The translations under genes and the position numbers were made by a program. Positions 1 to 7,162 of a stretch of DNA of 53,157 nt are shown one piece after another. The stretch's first letter is position 1, and each line of letters starts with the position of its first letter. The stretch comes from Hyphomicrobiales bacterium (lineage in GTDB: Bacteria > Pseudomonadota > Alphaproteobacteria > Rhizobiales > HXMU1428-3), in the NCBI GenBank assembly GCA_017640685.1, contig JAEPQF010000005.1, forward strand, positions 1-53,157, written 5' to 3'. The notes under the pieces are model-generated. The model did no database searches, was not told the DNA's origin, and worked only from the letters and a program-made list of their open reading frames with translations.

Positions 1-2
1 AT

Positions 3-428
3 CCTTCGTTAAAGGCAAAAAGCAAGAAGCACGTGCTACAAGAACTTGCGCGTGTTGCTGCTGAAAAAACCGAATTGGATGAGAGGGATATTTTTGATGT
101 CTTGTTACAGCGGGAGAGGCTCGGCTCTACCGGTATTGGGCAAGGTGTTGCTATTCCCCATGGTAGATTGCCATCAATTGACAGGATTATTTGCGTTTTT
201 GCGCGGCTAGATGAGAAAGTTAACTTTGACTCACTTGATGATGAGCCAGTTGACCTGGTTTTCCTTCTTTTGGCTCCTGAAACAGCAGGTGCTGACCACT
301 TAAAAGCCTTAGCGCGCATTTCACGGCTTATACGTGACCCACAAATTTTAGATAAATTACGAGGCTCTAGAGAGCAGGGTGCTCTTTATTCAGTTTTAAC
401 TGAAGCCTCTGCGTCTCACGCGGCATAA
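3..428 (+). CDS. ptsN: PTS IIA-like nitrogen regulatory protein PtsN (5' end cut by window edge)
   Basis: EIIA-Ntr, the terminal phosphate acceptor of the nitrogen phosphotransferase relay, a cytoplasmic regulatory protein rather than a sugar transporter. The reading frame is open from base 3, and the residues before the GTG at 33 (PSLKAKSKKHVLQELA) match the family's N-terminal region. That GTG is therefore an internal valine and the true start lies outside the window. The phosphorylatable histidine is in GVAIPHGRLP (codon 159-161). The pattern LGSTGIGQGVAIPHG and the later LVFLLLAPETAGADHLKALA are diagnostic. In alphaproteobacteria ptsN usually follows rpoN and hpf, which would lie to the left. 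A strong terminator follows at 491, so this is the end of its transcript. Its upstream donor PtsP is encoded at 4684. Confidence 0.95.
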   Translation, partial: PSLKAKSKKHVLQELARVAAEKTELDERDIFDVLLQRERLGSTGIGQGVAIPHGRLPSIDRIICVFARLDEKVNFDSLDDEPVDLVFLLLAPETAGADHLKALARISRLIRDPQILDKLRGSREQGALYSVLTEASASHAA

Positions 429-490
429 TTAGCTTATTTGAGCTTAAATTTAGCTAAAAAAGTGGTTTTTGATAGAATTCCATAAGAATT

Positions 491-527
491 AAAAAAGAGC
501 TCTGAGTGATTTCAGGGCTCTTTTTTT
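491..527 (+). terminator. Rho-independent terminator after ptsN
   Basis: A stem of about 14 bp (AAAAAGAGCTCTGA paired with TCAGGGCTCTTTTT, one wobble) with a short loop runs straight into seven T residues, 63 bases after the ptsN stop. The A-rich left arm makes it able to act in both directions, so it may also end transcripts arriving from the DUF1150 gene on the minus strand. Confidence 0.85.
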
Positions 528-560
528 ATCTCACTGCTATTCCAAGCGCTTTTTTTGGGC

Positions 561-640
561 ACTCCAGTTGGCATTTCTTCACTTCAGATGGCTTTTCTAT
601 GCTTCAGTTGACATTTCTTTACTTCAGATGCCCACAAAGC
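561..640. repeat. 20-bp tandem repeat, four degenerate copies
   Basis: Copies start at 561, 581, 601 and 621, an exact 20-base period. Each opens with a variant of ACTTCAGATG (ACTCCAGTTG, ACTTCAGATG, GCTTCAGTTG, ACTTCAGATG) and the first three continue with a variant of GCATTTCTTC. The fourth copy leads directly into the first palindromic unit (622-645), and the shared word CTTCAGATG suggests that the tandem array grew out of that dispersed repeat. No gene covers it. Confidence 0.75.
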
Positions 641-730
641 ATCCGTGTAAATAACCGCAATTGCGCTTTAGATGATCACTAGCATCCGCGCTTTCTTAGC
701 TGCGCTTTAGATGCCCACCAGCATCCGCGC
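622..730. repeat. Three units of a dispersed palindromic repeat
   Basis: Three related units lie at 622-645, 663-691 and 702-730. The core is (C/T)T(C/T)AGATGCCCAC(A/C)(A/C)AGCATCCG; the last two units are flanked by GCGC on both sides and start 39 bp apart. Each core can fold, with GATGC pairing with GCATC around a 6-7 base loop. The last unit ends on the stop codon of the DUF1150 gene. Related units recur at 26573-26670 and 27871-27910. They resemble REP-type intergenic palindromes in size and placement; no function can be read from the sequence. Confidence 0.75.
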
Positions 731-1008
731 TAGTTCACGGTGTGGACGTATAATTTATTGTTTTCAGCAGCTTCTTTGGCTGAATAGAGGTCTTCCGCTA
801 GAAGAACTGGGGTGCCATTTGCTGCGTGCAGAGCATAAAAGTGCCCGATTTCAGGAAACTCTTCAATTTCGGGAAATAAAGACTGCGCCTCATCCAAGGT
901 TACTTCCTGGACGTAGACAACATCATCCATTCCCAAATCGGCAAAGTCTTCTTCTGTCATGGATTTTACATGATAATCTTCAATTTTCGGGTTTGTGAGC
1001 TCTAACAT
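730..1008 (-). CDS. DUF1150 family protein
   Basis: A 92-residue acidic protein of the DUF1150 family, whose function is unknown. The features I recognise are the alternation LGMDDVVYVQEVT followed by the C-terminal block FYALHAANGTPVLLAEDLYSA, typical of the family (variants of ALHAADGTP). In alphaproteobacteria this gene commonly sits directly downstream of a small heat-shock protein gene, as it does here (109 bp after the Hsp20 gene on the same strand). A shared heat-induced transcript and a role in proteostasis are a reasonable guess from context only. Its stop codon touches the palindromic repeat unit at 702-730. Confidence 0.85.
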   Translation of the reverse strand: MLELTNPKIEDYHVKSMTEEDFADLGMDDVVYVQEVTLDEAQSLFPEIEEFPEIGHFYALHAANGTPVLLAEDLYSAKEAAENNKLYVHTVN

Positions 1009-1117
1009 GACTTTACCCTTTCATTTTTGAGCCATTTTTCGGCTCGCTAGATCCATGAATGCCCTTAATAGTGGGCCTTACTTTATTTACTCTGGTTTGC
1101 ATGATTTTTCTAAATCC

Positions 1118-1558
1118 TCATGCTGTCGTAATTGGTATGTTTCTTTGAACCATTATTGGTTCAGGTTTTTTGAGTTTAATAATCAATAATCCGTTTTTAA
1201 GTGTGGCGGATAAAACTTCTATCGTTTCAGCCAGTATAAATTTCTTTTTAAACTGACGAGTGGCTATTCCTTGATGCAAAAACTCAAAATTTTCTTCGGT
1301 AGCTTTCTTGCCAGTAATTATTAAATTTCTCCCTTCTACGATCACTTCCAGCAAATCTGCTGTAAATCCAGCCACGGCAAGGGTGATATTTAATATCGTC
1401 TCTTTGTTTGTCTCGTTAAGCTCTCTTTCAATATTAAACGGCGGATAACCGCTTTCAGTTTGAAGGTTTGCTATATGCTCTAATGTTTGTTCAATTTCTT
1501 CAAATCCCAGCACATGGGCATTGTTAATCCTAATCATGCTGGGCATATTTTTTGTCAT
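1118..1558 (-). CDS. Small heat-shock protein, Hsp20/IbpA type
   Basis: A 146-residue cytoplasmic holdase that binds unfolding proteins as an oligomer until ATP-dependent chaperones such as ClpB (encoded at 13615) recover them. The alpha-crystallin domain runs from about residue 35 to 135: PPFNIERE, the strand ITLAVAGF, LIITGKK, and the closing GLLIIKLKKPEP. A C-terminal IPI at 141-143 matches the IxI motif used for oligomer assembly. The start at 1558 has only a weak ribosome site; Met5 and Met8 are alternatives. Heat-shock genes of this kind in rhizobia often have a 5' RNA thermometer (ROSE type). I looked upstream and could not establish one. Confidence 0.9.
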   Translation of the reverse strand: MTKNMPSMIRINNAHVLGFEEIEQTLEHIANLQTESGYPPFNIERELNETNKETILNITLAVAGFTADLLEVIVEGRNLIITGKKATEENFEFLHQGIATRQFKKKFILAETIEVLSATLKNGLLIIKLKKPEPIMVQRNIPITTA

Positions 1559-1616
1559 CTCTTTTATTTTAGCGGCAATCGCGTTAAAATTCGTTAATTA
1601 ATCTTAGTTTAGTTAT

Positions 1617-1848
1617 TTATTCGGGCTTTAATAAGTCGAAATGCCATTCATCTGATTTTTTCTCAAATTTTATACTCGATAATGTATATGGTTTGCCGCG
1701 CTTAAACTTCAATAGCCTGTTTTTTGATCTTCACCTTTTCTAAAACCTAATTTCTTTTCAAAAACAGAGACTTAATATCATGCCCTTCGCTATTCAAAGA
1801 ATTTTGTTTATCTGCAGTGTTTTGTGACTTGTTTAAAATTTTACACAT
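1617..1848 (-). pseudogene. Possible broken small gene, about 77 residues with two frameshifts
   Basis: Between the divergent Hsp20 and PilZ genes the minus strand reads as a protein-like sequence if one base is restored in each of two homopolymers. The pieces are MCKILNKSQN...SEGHDIKSLF, then EKKLGFRKGEDQK, then RLLKFKRGKPYTLSS and FEKKSDEWHFDLLKPE before a TAA at 1617-1619. The first break is at a run of five T (minus strand, near 1760), the second at a run of six A (near 1720). The restored length is exactly 77 codons plus stop. I do not recognise the family. It may be a decayed gene, a sequencing artefact in an intact gene, or chance. It lies upstream of hsp20 on the same strand. Confidence 0.35.
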
Positions 1849-1930
1849 TTTTGCAACGGCTCTTCAATGAATACTCGCTATTATCTTTTCTAAGAACCAA
1901 AAAAATAACTTTAATAAATCGATTGCTGGA

Positions 1931-2218
1931 ATGAACAGAATGTCAGACCTTAAGACTTCAAATCAAAGAACTATGGAAGAAAACCGTAAAGCTGCTCGTA
2001 TTCGCACCTTGCAAGGTGCAACTATCAAAATTGATAAAAATTCTACATTTACCTGCCATATCAAAACAAGAAGTGATCATGGCTTTGGATTAAAGCTTGG
2101 TAATACTGCTGGTATTCCTGATGAATTTTGCCTTATTGATGAGAAAAACAATGTGAGTTACAATGTCGTTGTCGTTTGGCGGAAGCGCTCAATGCTTGGC
2201 GTTGAGATTGTCGATTAA
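1931..2218 (+). CDS. Small PilZ-domain protein
   Basis: A single-domain 95-residue protein of PilZ type, the fold that usually binds cyclic di-GMP. The N-terminal NRKAARIRT holds an RxxxR-like pair (R-K-A-A-R), followed by strands GATIKID and CHIKTRS, and a late VVVVWRKRSMLGVEIVD, where the W-R and GVE elements are typical of alphaproteobacterial stand-alone PilZ proteins. The second ligand motif, usually D/N-x-S-x-x-G, reads S-D-H-G-F-G here, so nucleotide binding may be weak or lost. Start ATG 1931 is used; Met4 is possible. It is transcribed divergently from the Hsp20 gene and is followed by the convergent ubiG. Confidence 0.7.
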   Translation: MNRMSDLKTSNQRTMEENRKAARIRTLQGATIKIDKNSTFTCHIKTRSDHGFGLKLGNTAGIPDEFCLIDEKNNVSYNVVVVWRKRSMLGVEIVD

Positions 2219-2261
2219 ACTTCGTTCACACTCTCACTGCATCTATAAACTAATGCACCTA

Positions 2262-3026
2262 TCAGCCGGAATTTGTGTCTTTACTAGCTGTAAGAAAATA
2301 ATTCACGTCACAATCGCTAGAAATGCTCCAACTCTCTTTAAATGGTGAAAAAACAAGACCATTGCGCTCGCGTGGAACTAGGCCCGCATTTTCGACAATT
2401 TCTGAGAGTTCGTCCGGTGTGACAAAGCGGTTCCACTGATGCGTGCCTTTTGGCAACCATTGAAGAACATATTCCGCGCCTACAATGGCTAAAGCAAAAG
2501 CTTTGGCTGTTCTGTTGATGGTGGAGAGAACCATTAAACCACCTGGTGCCACTAATTTAGACACCATGGTTGTGAATTCAGGCACGCTTGGCACATGCTC
2601 GACCACTTCAAGCACAAAAACGACATCAAACGTTTCGCCATTTTCAACGACATCTTCCGCTTTGCAGGCGCGGTAATCTATTTTGACACCTTGCTGCTCA
2701 GCGTGGATTTTTGCCGCTTTAATGTTATTTTCAGAAGGGTCAATGGCGGTCACGTTTGCCCCTTGTTTGGCCATTGGCTCAGCTACTAGCCCGCCGCCGC
2801 AGCCAACATCAATGAGGCTTAACCCTTTTAAAGCCTCTTCAGCACCAAATTCACGGCCAAAGTGCCTACAAATTTGTTCCCTGAAAAAGGCTAACCTTGC
2901 GGGGCTAATTTTGTGCAAAGGGCGGAATTTTCCGGTTGGATCCCACCACTCGTCTGCCATTGCTCCAAAACGAGCGATTTCTTCTGGATCTAACGTGGCT
3001 GATTTTTGATGAATTTCTTGGCTCAT
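2262..3026 (-). CDS. ubiG: Ubiquinone biosynthesis O-methyltransferase UbiG
   Basis: SAM-dependent methyltransferase acting on the two ring hydroxyls in ubiquinone synthesis. Length of 254 residues is normal for the family. The N-terminal block EIARFGAMADEWWDPTGKF followed by RPLHKISPARL is the UbiG signature, motif I for SAM is LIDVGCGGGLVAEPMA (about residues 90-105), and VFVLEVVEHVPSVPEF followed by PGGLMVLSTINRT completes the Rossmann core. In Hyphomicrobiales ubiG and lysC are commonly neighbours and divergently transcribed, as here. The start ATG at 3026 fits the usual N-terminus. Confidence 0.95.
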   Translation of the reverse strand: MSQEIHQKSATLDPEEIARFGAMADEWWDPTGKFRPLHKISPARLAFFREQICRHFGREFGAEEALKGLSLIDVGCGGGLVAEPMAKQGANVTAIDPSENNIKAAKIHAEQQGVKIDYRACKAEDVVENGETFDVVFVLEVVEHVPSVPEFTTMVSKLVAPGGLMVLSTINRTAKAFALAIVGAEYVLQWLPKGTHQWNRFVTPDELSEIVENAGLVPRERNGLVFSPFKESWSISSDCDVNYFLTASKDTNSG

Positions 3027-3347
3027 AAAGCAATTAAGTGGACATTTTGTAGATTTGTCAACCAGTACATTTCCGCTTCCTTTTTAATTTATTAATGTGA
3101 TCATTTTTTATGATTTTTTTTGACAAGGTTGATCGATTTACCAGTTCGGCGTATGTATAGGTCAGTCGTGGGGCAGATGCCCTTTTAAAATAATAACTTT
3201 TTGGGTAGGCTCTTTCTTTTTTTCTCCATTTCCCAAACTTGAACTTTAATTTTCTAAGTATTGACAATCACTTAGAAAGTTAAGGCGCTTGCGTGTGAAA
3301 AATGTTTAGAGAGCTCCAATTATATAACATTTGGACGTTTGGCTGAA
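3027..3347. other. ubiG-lysC divergent intergenic region (about 320 bp)
   Basis: AT-rich spacer between two divergent genes, so it must hold promoters for both. A TTGACA-like hexamer lies near 3261-3268 on the plus strand but lacks a good -10 at normal spacing; TATAAC near 3323 is a weak alternative for lysC. A 69-codon basic minus-strand reading frame (3058-3267) uses a TTG start, resembles nothing I know, and is probably not a gene. Confidence 0.4.
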
Positions 3348-4613
3348 ATGGCTCTTATCGTAATGAAATTTGGTGGCACATCAGTTGCCGATATGGACCG
3401 TATTCGTAATGTTGCACAGCATGTGAAACGTGAGGTTACTGCTGGAAATAAGGTGGCTGTTGTTGTCTCTGCCATGGCAGGGCGCACCAACGAACTCGTT
3501 AGCTGGGTGAATGATGCAGCAAAAACACCAGATCCGAGAGAATATGATGCGGTGGTTTCTTCAGGAGAACAGGTCACATCTGGTTTGTTAGCCCTTTGTT
3601 TGCAAAATGAAGGCGTTCAAGCTCGCTCATGGCAAGGTTGGCAAATTCCTTTAGAAACTGATGAGGCACATAGTAAAGCTCGGATTACTGACATAAAAGG
3701 TGGGGATCTTAAAACATCAGTTGAAAATGGTACTGTGGCTGTGATTGCAGGGTTTCAGGGTATTTCTCCTGATGGACGCGTGGCTACTTTGGGGCGTGGT
3801 GGATCTGACACCAGTGCAGTGGCCATTGCTGCAGCACTTGACGCTGACCTTTGTGATATATACACGGATGTAGACGGGGTTTATACAACCGATCCGCGTA
3901 TAGTTTCAAAAGCCCAACGACTTGAAAAGGTTTCCTATGAGGAAATGCTTGAAATGGCAAGTTTAGGGGCAAAAGTTTTACAGACCCGCTCTGTTGAGTT
4001 GGCTATGGTGAAAAATGTCCGCCTTGCTGTTCGCTCTAGTTTTGATGACCCGGCCTCTGTTCCGGCAGTTAATTTAGATGGGAATAGCACGATTGGAACG
4101 CTTGTATGCAATGAGGATGAGATTTTGGAACAGCAAGTTGTAAGTGGCATAGCCTATGCCAAAGATGAAGCAAAAGTAACTTTGATAAATGTGGCTGATG
4201 AACCTGGCGTAGCAGCTAGAGTGTTTGGCCCTCTTGCTGAAGCGAATATCAATGTTGATATGATTGTACAAAATGTCTCTGCTGATGGTGCTACGACAGA
4301 TATGACTTTTACAGTGCCTGAAGATGATTTAGAGCGGGCAATTTCTGTTTTAGAGGCTAGCAAAGATGAATTACGCTATGCTGAGCTTAAAGGCGCGACT
4401 GATATTGTGAAAGTATCTGTGATTGGTGTTGGTATGCGTAGCCATGCTGGTGTCGCAGCTAACATGTTTAAAGAACTCGCTGAAAAGGGCATTAACATAC
4501 AAGCGATCACGACTTCTGAAATTAAGATCAGTATTTTAATTGATGCTGCCTATCAAGAACTAGCGGTCCGAACTTTGCATAGTTTATTTGGCTTAGATCA
4601 AGAAACTGCATAA
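3348..4613 (+). CDS. lysC: Aspartate kinase
   Basis: Catalyses phosphorylation of aspartate, the first step to lysine, threonine, methionine and diaminopimelate. The N-terminal kinase domain opens with IVMKFGGTSVAD and includes VVSSGEQVTSGLLAL, GRGGSDTSAVAIAAAL and CDIYTDVDGVYTTDP. Two C-terminal ACT domains (about 265-340 and 345-415) carry feedback control; TTDMTFTVPEDDL and ITTSEIKISILID are typical. I place the start at ATG 3348, giving the usual MALIVMKFGG N-terminus; an upstream in-frame TTG at 3339 adds only three residues. Length of 421 residues is normal for a single-subunit kinase without a fused homoserine dehydrogenase. Continues on the same strand into ptsP. Confidence 0.96.
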   Translation: MALIVMKFGGTSVADMDRIRNVAQHVKREVTAGNKVAVVVSAMAGRTNELVSWVNDAAKTPDPREYDAVVSSGEQVTSGLLALCLQNEGVQARSWQGWQIPLETDEAHSKARITDIKGGDLKTSVENGTVAVIAGFQGISPDGRVATLGRGGSDTSAVAIAAALDADLCDIYTDVDGVYTTDPRIVSKAQRLEKVSYEEMLEMASLGAKVLQTRSVELAMVKNVRLAVRSSFDDPASVPAVNLDGNSTIGTLVCNEDEILEQQVVSGIAYAKDEAKVTLINVADEPGVAARVFGPLAEANINVDMIVQNVSADGATTDMTFTVPEDDLERAISVLEASKDELRYAELKGATDIVKVSVIGVGMRSHAGVAANMFKELAEKGINIQAITTSEIKISILIDAAYQELAVRTLHSLFGLDQETA

Positions 4614-4621
4614 ATTTTGTG

Positions 4622-4656
4622 ATATTGCTCTAAACATTATTGGTTGAGAGCGATAT
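4622..4656 (+). other. Inverted repeat between lysC and ptsP
   Basis: A 10-bp stem (ATATTGCTCT with AGAGCGATAT, one wobble) around a 15-base loop sits 9 bases after the lysC stop and 28 bases before the ptsP start. There is no T run, so it is not a standard terminator. It could protect the lysC mRNA 3' end or act as a processing site. Confidence 0.4.
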
Positions 4657-4683
4657 TGGGGATAATCATTTGGGGCAAATATA

Positions 4684-6957
4684 ATGGCACCAGCTAATGC
4701 TGCACCGCGTGTTTTAATGCGCCGGTTGCGTGAAATAATGGCACGGCCAGGCGAACCGCAAGCGCGGCTCGATGCTATTGTTACGCAAATTGCCCGCATT
4801 ATGGTTGCTGAAGTTTGCTCCCTTTATTTACGCCGCCCCGATGGATCTTTAGAGCTATTTGCTACAGAAGGCCTGAATAAAGAAGCCGTTCACAATACTC
4901 ATTTAGCAAAAGGTGAAGGGCTTGTTGGCCTTATTGCCGATCGCGCTGAGATCGTTAATATTCACGAAGCACAAGACCACCCAGCCTTTTCTTACAGACC
5001 TGAAACTGGGGAAGAGGTTTATCATTCTTTTCTTGGTACACCTATTTTGAGAGGTGGCCGCACTCTTGGTGTTATCACGGTGCAGAACCAGGCTCGCAAA
5101 GTTTATTCAGAAGAAGAAATTGAAGCTCTTGAGACCACCTCAATGTTGGTGGCTGAGCTTATTACATCTGGTGAGCTTGATGATGATGTTGCGGCCATGG
5201 CAGACCGAACATCCAGCCGGCATTTTTCAGGTGAGACAATTTCAGATGGGATTGCGCTTGGTCATGTGGTTTTGCATGAACCGCGTGTTACCATTCATGA
5301 ATTTTTCTCTGATGATCTTCACAATGAAAACCTTCGTCTTGATCAAGGCTTGGAGACCCTGCGTGCTTCCATTGATAAGATGCTTTCAAAAGCAGAATTA
5401 CAGCGGGCAGGTGATCATAAAGAAGTGCTCGAGGCTTACCGGTTATTTGCTCATGATCAGGGCTGGGTTAACCGGCTTAAACAAGCAGTTGCTTCTGGGT
5501 TGACCGCCGAAGCTGCTGTTGAGCGCGTGCAAAATGACATGCGGGCACGTATGCTTCCACAAAAGGATCGCTTTTGGGCGGAGCGCATGAAAGATCTTGA
5601 GGATCTTGGCAATCGGCTTTTGCGCATTCTTGTTGGTGATACTGAGACAGCTGCGACCTCTAATTTGCCTGAAGATACCATATTGGTAGCGCGCACGATG
5701 GGGGCAGCTGAACTATTAGATTATGATCCAAAAATATTGCGCGGTCTTGTTCTGGAAGAATCTGGGGCAAGCAGTCATGTTGCGATCGTTGCGCGCGCTC
5801 TTGGCATTTCAGCAGTTGGTGAAGCGGCTAATATTGTGAACCGGGTTGATACGGGCGATGACATCGTTGTTGATGCCATCACCGGTGATGTTTTTGTTAG
5901 ACCCACACAAGATGTTATTGAAGCTTATTCTGATAAAGTGCGCTTTCATGCGGCCAAGCAGAAGCAATATTCAGAGCTTAGAAATAAAGATGCGATCACA
6001 TTAGATGGCCAGGAAATTTCTTTAAAAATAAATGCTGGTCTGTTGGTTGACCTGCCGCATTTGGCGCAATCAGGGGCAGATGGAATTGGGCTTTATCGTA
6101 CTGAATTACAATTTATGATCGCGGCTAAATTTCCGCGCATGTCAGAGCAAAAGGAAACTTACAAAGCTGTGCTTGATGCAGCTGGGCATAGGCCTGTTGT
6201 CTTTCGCACGCTTGATGTTGGGGGCGATAAAATTCTTCCCTATATGCGAATGGCAGGTGAGCAAAACCCAGCGCTTGGCTGGCGTGCTATTCGCATGACA
6301 CTTGATCGGCCAGGGCTCTTTCGGACGCAAGTTCGGGCGCTTTTACAGGCGTCTAAAGGGAAAGTTTTGCGCTTGATGCTCCCGATGGTGACTGACCTTT
6401 CTGAGCTCACAAAAGCGAAAAAACTCATTCGAAAAGAAGAAAACTTCCTAAAACAGCACGGACATGAGGGGCCTAAACAACTTGAAATTGGCCTTATGAT
6501 TGAGGTTCCAGCGATTGTTTATCAGCTTGATGAAGTGTTGCCTCTCGTTGATTTTGTCTCAATTGGCAGTAATGATTTGATGCAATTTTTATTTGCCGCT
6601 GATCGCACAAACCAAAATGTGGCTGCACGGTATGATATGCTGCATTGTGTGTTTCTTCGCGTATTACAAAAAATTATTACAAAAGCGAACGCACATAATG
6701 TACCGGTAACGCTTTGTGGCGAAATGGCTGGTAAACCATTAGAATCTATGGCACTTTTAGGGCTAGGCTTACGATCTATTTCTATGTCACCGGCTTCTAT
6801 TGGCCCCGTGAAATCTATGATCCTCTCACTCGACCTACAAAAGCTTGAGACATTCATGATTGAAACTCTAGCAACTAAAAGCGGTTCTTTACGATCTTCA
6901 TTAGAGACTTATGCTCTAGATAAGAATATCAATGTAGAAGCCTTCAAACTTTCCTAA
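4684..6957 (+). CDS. ptsP: Phosphoenolpyruvate-protein phosphotransferase PtsP (EI-Ntr)
   Basis: First kinase of the nitrogen PTS, taking phosphate from PEP and passing it through NPr to PtsN (encoded at the left edge). The N-terminal GAF domain (about 20-165; LELFATEGLNKE, FLGTPILRGGRTLGVI) is the sensory part and is known in this family to respond to glutamine. The enzyme-I core follows. The phosphohistidine is in ESGASSHVAIVARALG (about residue 367), and PEP-binding motifs GIGLYRTELQFM, FRTLDVGGDKILPYMRM, SIGSNDLMQFLFAADR and TLCGEMAGKP are all intact. Length of 757 residues is normal. The gene lies 70 bp after lysC, a pairing that is common in Hyphomicrobiales. Confidence 0.96.
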   Translation: MAPANAAPRVLMRRLREIMARPGEPQARLDAIVTQIARIMVAEVCSLYLRRPDGSLELFATEGLNKEAVHNTHLAKGEGLVGLIADRAEIVNIHEAQDHPAFSYRPETGEEVYHSFLGTPILRGGRTLGVITVQNQARKVYSEEEIEALETTSMLVAELITSGELDDDVAAMADRTSSRHFSGETISDGIALGHVVLHEPRVTIHEFFSDDLHNENLRLDQGLETLRASIDKMLSKAELQRAGDHKEVLEAYRLFAHDQGWVNRLKQAVASGLTAEAAVERVQNDMRARMLPQKDRFWAERMKDLEDLGNRLLRILVGDTETAATSNLPEDTILVARTMGAAELLDYDPKILRGLVLEESGASSHVAIVARALGISAVGEAANIVNRVDTGDDIVVDAITGDVFVRPTQDVIEAYSDKVRFHAAKQKQYSELRNKDAITLDGQEISLKINAGLLVDLPHLAQSGADGIGLYRTELQFMIAAKFPRMSEQKETYKAVLDAAGHRPVVFRTLDVGGDKILPYMRMAGEQNPALGWRAIRMTLDRPGLFRTQVRALLQASKGKVLRLMLPMVTDLSELTKAKKLIRKEENFLKQHGHEGPKQLEIGLMIEVPAIVYQLDEVLPLVDFVSIGSNDLMQFLFAADRTNQNVAARYDMLHCVFLRVLQKIITKANAHNVPVTLCGEMAGKPLESMALLGLGLRSISMSPASIGPVKSMILSLDLQKLETFMIETLATKSGSLRSSLETYALDKNINVEAFKLS

Positions 6958-7162
6958 TTGCGCCATCAAAAGTCCATGTTAAATGGTTAATAGGTTAATA
7001 CTTGCCTCGTATGAATTTACCATTTTGAGCAGATTTCACTTGAATTTTCCGCCTAACTAAGGACATTATTGTCCAATATTAGCTATATGTGTAAGGTAGT
7101 TAAGAGAAAAGCTTCTTAAATTGGTTAATTTTGTGTCCTGAGCTTTTCTATTTAGTATTGCG

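Noticed and set aside
1559-1616. ROSE-type RNA thermometer before hsp20
   Set aside because: Expected from rhizobial relatives, but I could not find a convincing stem that masks the ribosome site.
3058-3267. Basic 69-codon minus-strand frame between ubiG and lysC
   Set aside because: TTG start, Lys/Arg-rich composition expected from AT-rich non-coding DNA, and it would occupy the promoter region of two divergent genes.
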